The translations under genes were made by a program, and so were the position numbers. From assembly GCA_034522155.1 (NCBI GenBank), contig JAXHLP010000003.1, positions 62,001-126,000 on the forward strand: DNA of 64,000 nt. Reading direction: 5' to 3'. The stretch comes from Salinilacustrithrix sp034522155 (GTDB lineage Bacteria > Actinomycetota > Acidimicrobiia > Acidimicrobiales > Salinilacustritrichaceae). Below, piece by piece: positions 10,352 through 19,731 of this stretch. Within the stretch, counting starts at the first letter, position 1. Each line of letters starts with the position of its first letter. The notes below the pieces were generated by a model that made no database searches, was not told the DNA's origin, and worked only from the letters and a program-made list of their open reading frames with translations.

Positions 10352-10726
10352 TCAACAGTGGAGCAGGGGCACGTCGTAGCGTTCGAACGTCCGGTCACGG
10401 GAGACGACCGTGAGGTGCTCGAGCTGGGCCTGGGCCACCAGCATGCGATCGAACGGATCGCGGTGGTGCAACGGCAGTCGGCCTGCGGCGGCTGCGTGCT
10501 CGAAGCCGATGTCGAGGGGCTCGAACCCCGCCTTCGGGATGGCCTCGGTGAGCGTGTCGGGCACGTCGAGCTTGCCCAGACGCCGCTTGATCTCGATCTC
10601 CCAGATCGACACGGCGCTCGCCACCACCAGGTTGTCGGCATCGGCGATGACGGTGGTCGCTTCGCCATCGAGCTCGTCCCCGGCGAGCCACCACAGGATC
10701 GTGTGGGTGTCGAGGAGGAGGTTCAC
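10352..10726 (-). CDS. vapC: PIN-domain toxin (VapC type)
   Basis: A 124-residue PIN-domain ribonuclease toxin of a type II toxin-antitoxin system, expected to cleave RNA when its antitoxin is lost. The four acidic positions are visible: Asp6 in LLLDTHTILWW, Glu in SIWEIEIKRR, Asp in RDPFDRMLVAQA, and Asp in VVSRDRTFERY. The ATG overlaps the antitoxin TGA by 4 bases, the usual vapBC coupling. This PIN subgroup (LHHRDPFDRMLVAQA) is often annotated as a type II toxin VapC; the RNA target is unknown. Confidence 0.88.
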   Translation of the reverse strand: MNLLLDTHTILWWLAGDELDGEATTVIADADNLVVASAVSIWEIEIKRRLGKLDVPDTLTEAIPKAGFEPLDIGFEHAAAAGRLPLHHRDPFDRMLVAQAQLEHLTVVSRDRTFERYDVPLLHC

Positions 10727-10953
10727 GGCCCCTCGAACGCCTCGAGGACCTCGGCGGGGGTCTGGTCGAAGTCCGGAGCCATCCGGATGCGCCCCGCCAG
10801 CGCGCCGGGCTGGCGGGGCGCGCGCTCGGCCGAGTACGGGACCAGCTTGGCCATCGGGGTGCCCGCCTTGCCGAGGATGATCTCCTCGCCGGCGGCCGCG
10901 CGCTCGATCAGCCGGGACAGCTGGGTCTTGGCTTCGTGGGTGTTGACGATCAT
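10723..10953 (-). CDS. Phd/YefM-type antitoxin of the vapBC-like pair
   Basis: A 76-residue antitoxin. The N-terminal half, MIVNTHEAKTQLSRLIERAA followed by GEEIILGKAGTPMAKLVPY, is the Phd/YefM DNA-binding fold that dimerises and represses its own promoter. The C-terminal 30 residues (QTPAEVLEAFEGP end) would bind and block the toxin. It precedes the toxin gene with a 4-base overlap. The 206-base upstream region holds two copies of a 24-base repeat. Confidence 0.85.
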   Translation of the reverse strand: MIVNTHEAKTQLSRLIERAAAGEEIILGKAGTPMAKLVPYSAERAPRQPGALAGRIRMAPDFDQTPAEVLEAFEGP

Positions 10954-11016
10954 CGGACTAAGCTTAGCCCAGTCACTTCTGTCCCCGCCGGGACAGCAGG
11001 CGGAGTGCCCGGTCGA

Positions 11017-11040
11017 GCGCAGCGAGGAACGAGCGAGCAC
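11017..11040. repeat. 24-base direct repeat, copy 1
   Basis: Begins GCGCAGCGAGGAACGAGC and is identical over 24 bases to 11124-11147. It lies in the 206-base stretch between purH and the antitoxin gene, which holds no gene. It could be part of a dispersed intergenic repeat. Confidence 0.6.
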
Positions 11041-11123
11041 CACCGTGACCCCAGTCCCGAGGGAGGCGCCAGCCGACCGGTCACACGGCAGACCTGGAGG
11101 GGCTCCGTGCAACGTGGGGATGC

Positions 11124-11147
11124 GCGCAGCGAGGAACGAGCGAGCAC
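11124..11147. repeat. 24-base direct repeat, copy 2
   Basis: Exact second copy of 11017-11040, 107 bases away, ending 12 bases before the purH stop codon on the opposite side of the gap. Confidence 0.6.
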
Positions 11148-11159
11148 ACTCCAGACAAC

Positions 11160-12731
11160 TCAGTGGAGGAAGTGGCGCTCGCCGGTGAAGATCATGGCGA
11201 CGCCGAGCTCGTCGGCGCGCTCGATGCACTGCTCGTCGCGGACCGAGCCGCCCGGCTGGATGATCACGGCCACGCCGGCGTCGGCGGCGGCCTCGATGCC
11301 GTCGGGGAACGGGTAGAAGGCGTCGGAGGCGCACGCCCCACCCTCGGCCCGGCCGGCGGCCTTCGCGGCGGCGATCTGGCCGGCCTCGACCCGGTTCTGC
11401 TGGCCGGCGCCGATGCCCCACGCGGTGGCGTCCTTGGCCAGCACGATGGAGTTGGACTTCACCCAGCCGCACACCCGCCAGGCGAAGGCGGCGTCGGCCA
11501 GCTCGGCCTCGGTGGGCTGGCGCTCGGTCACCACCCGCCAGTCGTCGCGTCCGGACGCGAAGTGGTGGGGGCTCTGGACCAGCCACGTGTCGGTGAGCTG
11601 GCGGATCCCCCGGGGCGTCGACGATGGTGCCGGCATGGTGAGCAGCCGGGTGTTCTTGCGCTTGCCGATGAGCGCGTCGATGACCCCGTCCTCGTAGCCC
11701 GGGGCGATGACCACGTCGGCCTGGGCGGCCTCGACCATCTCCTCGACGGTGGCCGAGTCGATGGGCTCGGAGGTGGCCACGATCCCGCCGAAGGCCGAGC
11801 GGGGATCGCACGCGAACGCGGCCTCGTAGGCGAAGGCGAGGCTGTCGCCCACCGCGGCGCCGCACGGGTTGGCGTGCTTGATGATGGCCACCGCCGGCCG
11901 GCCGAACTCGCCGGCCAGGTCGTGGGCCAGGTTCCAGGCCGCGTCGGCGTCGAAGAGGTTGAGGTAGCTCAGCGCCACGCCGGCGTGCTGTCCGACCCGG
12001 TCCCAGACGCTGGTGACGCCCCGCTGGCGGTACCGGGCGCCCTGCTGGTGGGGGTTCTCGCCGTAGCGCAGCACCTGCTCGTCGCGCTCGAGCGCGAGGT
12101 GGATGGTGGGCGGCAGGTCGGTGGGCTCGGGATCCGTCTCGTCGAACCACGACACGACCGCGGCGTCGTAGCCGGCGGTGTGGGCGAAGGCCTTGCGGGC
12201 CAGGCGCCGGCGGGTGACGGCGCCGAGGCCGCCGTCGCCGCGGATCTCGGCCAGCACCGGTTCGTAGTCGGACGGGTCGACGACGATGCCGACGCGGGCG
12301 TGGTTCTTGGCCGCGGCCCGCACCATGGCCGGCCCGCCGATGTCGATGAGGTCCACGCTGCGATTCTCGTCTTGGGCATCGAGCTTGCGACCCCCGGCGT
12401 CGCCGGCAGCGTCGGGATCGCCGAAGGGGTAGAGGTTGGCCACGACGAGGTCGAACGGCTCGATGGCGTAGGTCTCGAGGTCGGCCCGGTGCTCCGGATC
12501 GGCGGGATCGGCGAGGATGGCGCCGTGGATCTTCGGGTGGAGGGTGGCCACGCGGTGGCCGAGGATGGCCGGGTAGCCGGTGACCTCCTCGGTGCTGGTG
12601 ACCGCCACGCCTCCGTCGGCGATGGCCTTGGCGGTCCCGCCGCTCGACACGAGGCTCCAGCCGGCGTCGGCCAGTCCCTGCGCCAACTCGACCACGCCGG
12701 TCTTGTCGTACACGGACAGCAAGGCCCTCAT
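11160..12731 (-). CDS. purH: Bifunctional AICAR formyltransferase/IMP cyclohydrolase
   Basis: PurH performs the last two steps of IMP synthesis, formylating AICAR with 10-formyl-THF and closing the ring. The 523-residue length is typical. The N-terminal MGS-like cyclohydrolase domain (about 1-195) begins LLSVYDKTGVVELAQGL and contains SSGGTAKAI and GHRVATLHPKIHGAIL. The transformylase domain contains LRYGENPHQQGA, AIIKHANPCGAAVG and the SDAFYPFPDGI stretch. Its ATG overlaps the purN TGA by 4 bases, so the two genes are coupled. Longer upstream reading would only repeat the purN region in another frame. Confidence 0.96.
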   Translation of the reverse strand: MRALLSVYDKTGVVELAQGLADAGWSLVSSGGTAKAIADGGVAVTSTEEVTGYPAILGHRVATLHPKIHGAILADPADPEHRADLETYAIEPFDLVVANLYPFGDPDAAGDAGGRKLDAQDENRSVDLIDIGGPAMVRAAAKNHARVGIVVDPSDYEPVLAEIRGDGGLGAVTRRRLARKAFAHTAGYDAAVVSWFDETDPEPTDLPPTIHLALERDEQVLRYGENPHQQGARYRQRGVTSVWDRVGQHAGVALSYLNLFDADAAWNLAHDLAGEFGRPAVAIIKHANPCGAAVGDSLAFAYEAAFACDPRSAFGGIVATSEPIDSATVEEMVEAAQADVVIAPGYEDGVIDALIGKRKNTRLLTMPAPSSTPRGIRQLTDTWLVQSPHHFASGRDDWRVVTERQPTEAELADAAFAWRVCGWVKSNSIVLAKDATAWGIGAGQQNRVEAGQIAAAKAAGRAEGGACASDAFYPFPDGIEAAADAGVAVIIQPGGSVRDEQCIERADELGVAMIFTGERHFLH

Positions 12732-13384
12732 GGCGTGGACTCCGGGGTTTCGGGGTGGGAAGGGGGATCGGGGCGATCGAGCATCGACGGGTCGTCGAGC
12801 ACGGCGCGGATCGTGGCGGGGTAGAGCCGGCGCTCGACGGCCTTGATGCGCTCGTGGAGCGTGTCGGCGGTGTCGTCGTCGTGGACGGGCACGGCCTCCT
12901 GGGCGAGGATCGGTCCGGTGTCGACCTCGAGCGTGGCGACGTGGACGGTGCAGCCGGTGACCTTCACGCCGTAGGCCAGCGCATCGTCCACGGCGTGCCA
13001 GCCCTTGAACGCCGGCAGCAGCGCGGGGTGGGTGTTCAGGATGCGGAACGGGTACGCGTCGTGGATGGCCTGGCCGAACACCGTGCCGTAGCCGGCCATC
13101 ACCACGAGGTCGATGCCCCACCCGGCCAGGAGCTCGGCGACCTCCTTGGTGTACGCCTCGCGGTCGAACGAGGACCCGAACGAGGCGCGCTCGTGGACCA
13201 CGCTCGCCACGCCGTGCCGGTCGGCGACCTCGGTCGCCTTGCACGGCCGGTCGGTCACCACGAGCGCGACCGGGATGCCGTCGGACAGGATGGCGTCGAG
13301 GAGGGTTCCGCTGCCCGAGGCGAGGACGCCGACCTTGCGAAGCGATCTGGCGTTCTCGAGCGTCTTCGCCGGCCCGGGCTCCAT
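12728..13384 (-). CDS. purN: Phosphoribosylglycinamide formyltransferase
   Basis: PurN transfers formyl from 10-formyl-THF to GAR early in purine synthesis. The 218-residue protein has the N-terminal VLASGSGTLLDAIL phosphate loop and the catalytic block with Asn and His, RILNTHPALLPAFKG (about residues 113-127), then the catalytic Asp in VATLEVDTGPILAQ. The C-terminus is Pro-rich. A TAGCTT box lies 9 bases before the ATG. The gene starts a two-gene purNH operon by overlap with purH. Confidence 0.94.
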   Translation of the reverse strand: MEPGPAKTLENARSLRKVGVLASGSGTLLDAILSDGIPVALVVTDRPCKATEVADRHGVASVVHERASFGSSFDREAYTKEVAELLAGWGIDLVVMAGYGTVFGQAIHDAYPFRILNTHPALLPAFKGWHAVDDALAYGVKVTGCTVHVATLEVDTGPILAQEAVPVHDDDTADTLHERIKAVERRLYPATIRAVLDDPSMLDRPDPPSHPETPESTP

Positions 13385-13393
13385 CGGTCCCGG

Positions 13394-13399
13394 AAGCTA
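13394..13399 (-). promoter_or_regulatory. Putative -10 box (TAGCTT) of purNH
   Basis: TAGCTT lies 9 bases before the purN ATG on the minus strand, in the same position as other TAGNNT boxes in this window. Confidence 0.35.
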
Positions 13400-13436
13400 G
13401 CAGTCGCCCCCGGAGCGACCGGCGCCCACGACGGCG

Positions 13437-14318
13437 TCAGCAGTCCCCGGTCACGGTGCCGTCGGGCTCCCGCGCGCAGATGCGTTCGCCCGAGTCGGAC
13501 GAGTCGGACGGATCGAGGTAGCGGCCGAAGCAGTCGTCGCGGTCGGGGCGACCAGCGTCGACGCAGGCGGCGACGGCCTCGCTCCCCGACTCGAAGCCGG
13601 GCTCGACGATCACCCAGAACCCGTCCCGCAGCGACGGCCAGTCGCTGCCCCGCAGGATCACGACGTCGGGCATCGTCTGGGTCACCGTTTCGTAGGCGGT
13701 CGTGAGGGCGTTGCCCCCGTCGGCCGACGGCACCGAGGAGATCTGGGCCACCCAGCCGGCGGGCAGCACCGCGGGGTCGAGGATCGGCAGATCAGTCGGC
13801 TCGGGCGTGACCGTGTCGGCGGGGCGGGAGGTGCCCGAACCCGACGCCGACGACTCGTCGGAGGTTCCGCCGGCCGTGTCGGCTGCCATCGTCGGCGGCG
13901 TGGACGTCGGCGTCGAGGTCACGGTCGTGGAGCTCGCCGTCGTGAAGGTCGTGGTCGTGGAGGACGTGGTCGGGGCCGTCGTCGAGGACGTATCGGCGTC
14001 GCGGGTGATCTGGCTGCCGGCGACCTCGGGGCCGGCCGGCTCGGCCCCGTCGCCCATGAGGACGACGGCGGCGACGACCACGACGAACAGGACCACCACG
14101 GCTGCCACCGCCGGCACGACTGGCACGCGGTCGACCCAGGTCGCGTAGCGCTGCGGGATGTCCGGGCTGGCCTCACGGATCGGGATGGCCCACGGCGCGC
14201 CGCCCGCGGCCGCCGGCTCGTCGTGCGGACGCACGTCGTCTGGACAATCGGGCGCATGGTCGCTCGGGTGCCCGCACGTCGGGCAGGGCTGCAGGGTGTC
14301 GGTCGGCATGGTCGCCAC
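13437..14318 (-). CDS. Hypothetical single-pass membrane protein with zinc-ribbon-like N-terminus
   Basis: A 293-residue protein of unknown function. The N-terminus has LQPCPTCGHPSDHAPDC, a short Cys/His cluster of the zinc-ribbon kind. Residues 67-88 form one hydrophobic helix (VVPAVAAVVVLFVVVVAAVV). A 70-residue Ser/Thr/Pro-rich linker follows, then a folded C-terminal region of about 110 residues with conserved-looking Cys residues and Trp (GWVAQISSV, ILRGSDWPSLRDGFWVIV). The layout suggests a cytoplasmic zinc knuckle and an exported domain. A start at the second ATG, three codons in, is equally possible. Confidence 0.7.
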   Translation of the reverse strand: MATMPTDTLQPCPTCGHPSDHAPDCPDDVRPHDEPAAAGGAPWAIPIREASPDIPQRYATWVDRVPVVPAVAAVVVLFVVVVAAVVLMGDGAEPAGPEVAGSQITRDADTSSTTAPTTSSTTTTFTTASSTTVTSTPTSTPPTMAADTAGGTSDESSASGSGTSRPADTVTPEPTDLPILDPAVLPAGWVAQISSVPSADGGNALTTAYETVTQTMPDVVILRGSDWPSLRDGFWVIVEPGFESGSEAVAACVDAGRPDRDDCFGRYLDPSDSSDSGERICAREPDGTVTGDC

Positions 14319-14423
14319 CCATGATGACGAACTCGCTCAGGAAAGTGGTGGGTCCCCGCGGTTCGCGCACGGCGTCAGGGACTCGCGGCCCCGGCTGGCC
14401 GAGGCGCCGAGCACCGCCGCCCG

Positions 14424-15383
14424 TCACCCCAGCGGCGGGTCGTTGCAGCCGCCGGTGCCACCGCCGCCGCCCGGATCCGACGGGCTCTCGAGCGGCGGAA
14501 GGTATCCCGAACCCTCGTCCTCGGTGGTGAGGAACCGGATGATGGCGGTGGCGAAGGCGGTCGCCTCGGTCTCGCGCACGTCGTCGCGCTTGAGCAGCGC
14601 GTCCTCGGCCGGATTCGACAGGTAGGCGGCCTCGCTGAGCGCGCTGGGCACGCCCTGGGCGCGGCGCAGGATCCCGTAGAAGTCGTCGCCGTCGTTCAGC
14701 GACCGCCGGGCGCGGGCGCCGGTGGCATCGCCGACGACCCAGTCGGTGCCGAACTGCGACAGGCGCCCGTGGACCTCCTCCCAGATCAACCCGGCGAGCC
14801 GCTTCGACCCCGGGTCGTCGAGCTGGTGGTAGATCTCGGTTCCGGGCTCGTCGCTGGATCGGGTCGCGCCGGCGTTGTGGTGGATCGACACGAACGCCTG
14901 CGGTTGCAGGGCCTGGGCGATGGCGGTCCGGGTCCGGATGCTCACGCGCACATCGGTCGCCCGGGTCAGCACCACGATCGCACCCTGCTCCTCGAGCAGG
15001 CGCTCGGTGCGCAGGGCGATGTCGAGGTTGATCTCCTCCTCCGACTGGCCGGTGTCGCTGATCGCTCCGGTCTCGGAACCGCCGTGACCGGGATCGAGCA
15101 CCACGTGGGCGCCGTCGATGGGCTCGCCGTCGTCGACCACGGCGGTCTCGGCGCAGGGGGTCAGGACCTCCCACGCGCCGGGCTCGCCGCCGGTGACGGG
15201 GACGACGAACCGGTTGGGCGTGACCACCGCGGCCACGCCGCCGTCCCCGGGACCATCCGTCTCGGGTACCGGCCCGAACGGCGACTCCTCGGCATCAGTC
15301 GCGGTCGTCGACGTCGACGACCGGTCGCCGGCGCCGTTGCCGCCGACCTGGAACGCGAGGACGACCACCACGCCGACCAGCAC
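14424..15383 (-). CDS. N-acetylmuramoyl-L-alanine amidase (Amidase_3)
   Basis: A zinc amidase that cleaves the MurNAc-L-Ala bond in peptidoglycan. After a hydrophobic N-terminal segment (signal or anchor) and a linker, the Amidase_3 domain begins at about residue 90 with HVVLDPGHGGSETGA (first zinc His), NLDIALRTERLLEEQGA, VLTRATD, FVSIHHNAGA (second His) and ends with a catalytic-Glu region PSALSEAAYLSN. It is exported or membrane-anchored. The GTG chosen leaves a short n-region; a CTG 14 codons upstream would add Asp-Gln-Arg and is possible. The C-terminus is Gly-rich. It follows sucD by 39 bases. Confidence 0.88.
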   Translation of the reverse strand: MLVGVVVVLAFQVGGNGAGDRSSTSTTATDAEESPFGPVPETDGPGDGGVAAVVTPNRFVVPVTGGEPGAWEVLTPCAETAVVDDGEPIDGAHVVLDPGHGGSETGAISDTGQSEEEINLDIALRTERLLEEQGAIVVLTRATDVRVSIRTRTAIAQALQPQAFVSIHHNAGATRSSDEPGTEIYHQLDDPGSKRLAGLIWEEVHGRLSQFGTDWVVGDATGARARRSLNDGDDFYGILRRAQGVPSALSEAAYLSNPAEDALLKRDDVRETEATAFATAIIRFLTTEDEGSGYLPPLESPSDPGGGGGTGGCNDPPLG

Positions 15384-15422
15384 GATGGCCAGTCCCAGGC
15401 GGGCGAGCCTCTGGTCCAGCGT

Positions 15423-16318
15423 CTACACGTTCTTGACGACGCCGACCATGAGCTCGCCGGCCTCGGTCGGGTTGGAGCCCACCTGCACGCCGGCGGCCTC
15501 GAGCGCCTCGCGCTTGGCGTCGGCGGTGCCCTTGCCGCCGGAGACGATGGCGCCGGCGTGACCCATCTTCTTGCCCGGGGGGGCGGTGACGCCGGCGACG
15601 TAGGACACGACCGGCTTGGACACGCTGGTCTTGATGAAGTCGGCGGCCTCCTCCTCGGCCGAGCCGCCGATCTCGCCGATCATCATGATGGCCTGGGTCT
15701 CGTCGTCGGCCTCGAACTGGCCGAGGCAGTCGATGAAGCTCGTGCCCGGGACCGGGTCGCCGCCGATGCCGACGCAGGTCGACACACCGATGTCCTGGAG
15801 CTTGAGCTCGTAGAGCGCCTGGTACGTGAGCGTGCCGGAGCGGGACACGATGCCGACGTTGGGCCCGGACGGCGACGGGTCCTTGGCGATCTCGCCGGCG
15901 GTGATGCCGATGTTGCACTTCCCCGGGCTGATGATGCCGGGACAGTTGGGCCCGAGCAGCTGCACGTCGGGGTGGTCGCGCTCGAGCTTGTTGTAGAACC
16001 ACGCCTCGTCGTGGGCGGGCACCCCCTCGGTGATGCACACGATGAACTCCACGCCGCCCTCGGCGGCCTCGAGCACCGCGTCCTTCACACCGGGAGCGGG
16101 GATGAAGATGCAGCTGGCGGTGGCGCCGGTGGCCTCGACGGCCTCGGCGACGCTGGCGTAGATCGGCACGCCGTCCACGTCGGTACCGGCCTTCTTGGGG
16201 TGGGTGCCGGCCACGACCTTGGTGCCGTAGTCGGCGTTGCGCTTGCCGTAGAAGCTGCCCTGGGAGCCAGTCAGTCCCTGGTAGATGACCTTGGTGCTGC
16301 TGTCCACGAAGATGGCCA

Positions 16319-16319
<1 letters not shown>
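15423..16319 (-). CDS. sucD: Succinyl-CoA synthetase alpha subunit
   Basis: SucD with SucC interconverts succinyl-CoA and succinate with nucleotide phosphorylation in the TCA cycle. The 298-residue protein has the CoA-binding segment IYQGLTGSQGSFYG, the LLGPNCPGIISPG and GIVSRSGTLTYQ motifs, and the phosphorylated active-site His in GKKMGHAGAIVSGG near residue 248-261. The ATG is overlapped by the TAA of sucC (TAATG), giving one transcription and translation unit. Confidence 0.96.
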
Positions 16320-17473
<1,154 letters not shown>

Positions 17474-17556
17474 TCGTCCAATTCCTTGCCGATGGCGTGC
17501 CTTGGGTGGCCCGGCGTCTTGGGTCGATGGCGGGTCGGTGCCGGATACTAGGAACC

Positions 17557-17604
17557 ATGCCGATCAAGACGGGAATCGTGCCCTCGCTGGAAGGAGCCCC
17601 ATGA
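17557..17604 (+). other. Candidate 15-codon leader ORF
   Basis: ATG at 17557 opens a 15-residue ORF (MPIKTGIVPSLEGAP). Its TGA overlaps the ATG of the next gene in an ATGA. A GATACT box ends about 7 bases before its start, so the transcript may begin at this AUG. It could be a translated leader coupling to the membrane protein, or chance. The downstream gene has its own AAGGAG Shine-Dalgarno inside this ORF. Confidence 0.35.
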
Positions 17605-18086
17605 GCCCGGTCGAACGACGCCGCGGTGGCGCCCACACCGGACGAGCCGTGGCGGTGGCGATCGTGGGTGTCACCATCGCCTTCGGTGCCGCGTTCCTCG
17701 TGGCCAACCTGGCCAGCAGCGGCGACGTCGACGTCCACCTCGGCGACGACCGCTTCGATGCCGGTGAGGTCGAGAACCGGGCCGAGAGCGTGGACGAGGG
17801 CGGGCCGGTCCTGTTCCCCGACCCCGCCAACTTCACCCGGGCCATCTACATCGACCACCGCAGCAACGACCCGACCTCCGGGTGGATCGCCCTCGGTGCC
17901 TTCGAGCCCGACGATCCCGACTGCTCGATCACCTTCGACACCGAGCGGGAGCTCTACGTCTCGGCCTGCGACGAGTCCGTCACCTTCCCCCGTTCGGGGG
18001 CCGGCCTCCGCCAGTACCCCACCGAGGTGAGCGACGGCCGTCTGTTCATCGACCTCCAGGACGAGGACGACTCCACCCCCGAGTAG
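17601..18086 (+). CDS. Hypothetical membrane-anchored protein
   Basis: A 161-residue protein without recognised homology. Residues about 15-35 form one hydrophobic helix (AVAVAIVGVTIAFGAAFLVA) after a basic N-terminus (SPVERRRGG), so it is probably anchored with an outside C-terminal domain of about 120 residues. That domain is acidic and contains two Cys (PDCSITF and VSACDES), possibly a disulfide. The ATG is supported by GGAAGGAGCCCC upstream. It ends 10 bases before the stop of the convergent acyl-CoA ligase gene. Confidence 0.75.
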   Translation: MSPVERRRGGAHTGRAVAVAIVGVTIAFGAAFLVANLASSGDVDVHLGDDRFDAGEVENRAESVDEGGPVLFPDPANFTRAIYIDHRSNDPTSGWIALGAFEPDDPDCSITFDTERELYVSACDESVTFPRSGAGLRQYPTEVSDGRLFIDLQDEDDSTPE

Positions 18087-18096
18087 CGGTGTCGGA

Positions 18097-19608
18097 TCAG
18101 AAGAGCGCGGCGACCTCGCGGCGTTGGATCTTGTCGGTGCCGGTGCGGGGGAAGTCGTCGACGGCGATGTAGTGGACCGGGATCTTGTAGTGGCTGAGGT
18201 GCTGGCGGATCCACGCGTCGAGATCGGCCTCGACCAGGTCGTGGCCCTCGGCCAGGCGGATGGCGGCGACGGGGACCTCGCCGAGGCGCTCGTCGGGACG
18301 GGGAACCACGGCGGCCTCGGCCACGGCGGGATGCTCCTCGAGCACGGCTTCGACCTCGACCGCGTACACCGAGAAGCCGCCCCGCTTGATCACGTCCTTC
18401 TTCCGACCGGCGAAGAGCACCGAGTTGAACGGGCCCCGCTTGGCGAGGTCGCCGGTGCGGAGCCACCCGTCGCCGTCGAGCACGGCCTTGGTGGCCTCCT
18501 CGTCGCCCCAGTAGCCGGTGAGCACGCCCGGGCCCTGCACCAGCAGCTCGCCGGTCTCGCCCGCTCCCACATCCTCACCTTCGTCGTCGACGACCCGCAG
18601 CTTGTAGCCGGGTACGGGGAATCCGACCGAATCGCCGAGCCCCATCGGTAGGTACGGCGGGCTGATCTTGGCGGCCACGCCACCGCCGGTCTCGACCATG
18701 CCGTAGCCCTCGGCGAAGACCGCCTCGCCCACGTTGCCGATCACCGGCAGGGTGGCCGTGGCACCGAAGCGCTTGAACTCGCGCGCGAGATCGGGGGGCA
18801 TGACGTCGGCGCCTGACGCCCACACGCGGATGCTCTTGAGGTCGCGGTCGGCAGCGCCGGCGTCGAGCATCAGGCGGTACATCGCGGGCACACCGATGAA
18901 CACCGAGGCACGGCGGGTCTCGATGGCGTCGAGCACGGCCTCGGCGTCGAAACGGTCGAGGAAGTACACCGGAATGCCGGCGCAGGCCAGGCCCAGCAGG
19001 GTGATGAACCCCATGATGTGAGCCACCGGGAGCGAGACGACGGCCTCGTCGTGGCGGACCGGGTTCGGATAGGTGGCCGCGCCGGTCAGCGCCCCGACGA
19101 GCGCGTCGTGGGTCAGCGCCGCCCCCTTGGGCTTGCCGGTGGTGCCCGAGGTGTAGAAGAGCGCACCGACGTCGTGGCCGGCGGCGGAGAACGACTTCCG
19201 GACCGGCTCGTGCCCGTCGACCTCACGCGCCGACCGGACGACCAGCGACGCGCCGGAGTCCTTCACCACATGATCGATCTCGTCGGTGCGCATCGCCGAG
19301 TTGACCGGCGCGGGGATCGCACCGGCGCGGGCCACGGCCAGGCACAACAGGAGCTGCTCGTAGCAGTTCGGCGTGGCCACCACGACCACGTCGCCCGGCT
19401 CGGTCTTGGCGGCGACGCCGCCCGCCCAGCGCGCCACCCGCTTGGCCGCCTGGCGGTGCGTCAGGTCGAGCCCCGTTCGCTCGGTGACCAGATGGCGGTC
19501 GCCGTGGATCGCGGCCAGCCGCTCCATGATCGTGCCCAGGGTGTGGTCACGGCGGAGCAGGAACAGAGCACGCTGGCCGGTCCGGCGCAGCGGGATCGCG
19601 CTTGGCAT
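18097..19608 (-). CDS. AMP-forming acyl-CoA synthetase/ligase
   Basis: A 503-residue member of the AMP-binding superfamily that activates a carboxylic acid to the adenylate and transfers it to CoA. The P-loop-like motif A3 is LFYTSGTTGKPKGAALTH (about residues 147-164), followed by SLPVAHIMGF, the A5 region EGYGMVETGGG, the A7 motif GDGWLRTGDLAKRG and A8 GRKKDVIKRGGFSVYAVEVE, ending near the A10 Lys in TGTDKIQRREV. All core motifs are intact. The acid substrate is not predictable. The ATG chosen is six bases inside the longest reading, which starts at GTG. Confidence 0.9.
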   Translation of the reverse strand: MPSAIPLRRTGQRALFLLRRDHTLGTIMERLAAIHGDRHLVTERTGLDLTHRQAAKRVARWAGGVAAKTEPGDVVVVATPNCYEQLLLCLAVARAGAIPAPVNSAMRTDEIDHVVKDSGASLVVRSAREVDGHEPVRKSFSAAGHDVGALFYTSGTTGKPKGAALTHDALVGALTGAATYPNPVRHDEAVVSLPVAHIMGFITLLGLACAGIPVYFLDRFDAEAVLDAIETRRASVFIGVPAMYRLMLDAGAADRDLKSIRVWASGADVMPPDLAREFKRFGATATLPVIGNVGEAVFAEGYGMVETGGGVAAKISPPYLPMGLGDSVGFPVPGYKLRVVDDEGEDVGAGETGELLVQGPGVLTGYWGDEEATKAVLDGDGWLRTGDLAKRGPFNSVLFAGRKKDVIKRGGFSVYAVEVEAVLEEHPAVAEAAVVPRPDERLGEVPVAAIRLAEGHDLVEADLDAWIRQHLSHYKIPVHYIAVDDFPRTGTDKIQRREVAALF

Positions 19609-19731
19609 CAACACCGGTGTACCCGAGACACCACGGCCGGGGCCAGCCAGCAGGGCGCCCGCGGTCAGGTGTCGGTCAGACGTCGCCGAGACGGAACAGG
19701 ACGATGTGGCGGCGGGCCCCGGGCCCGGACC

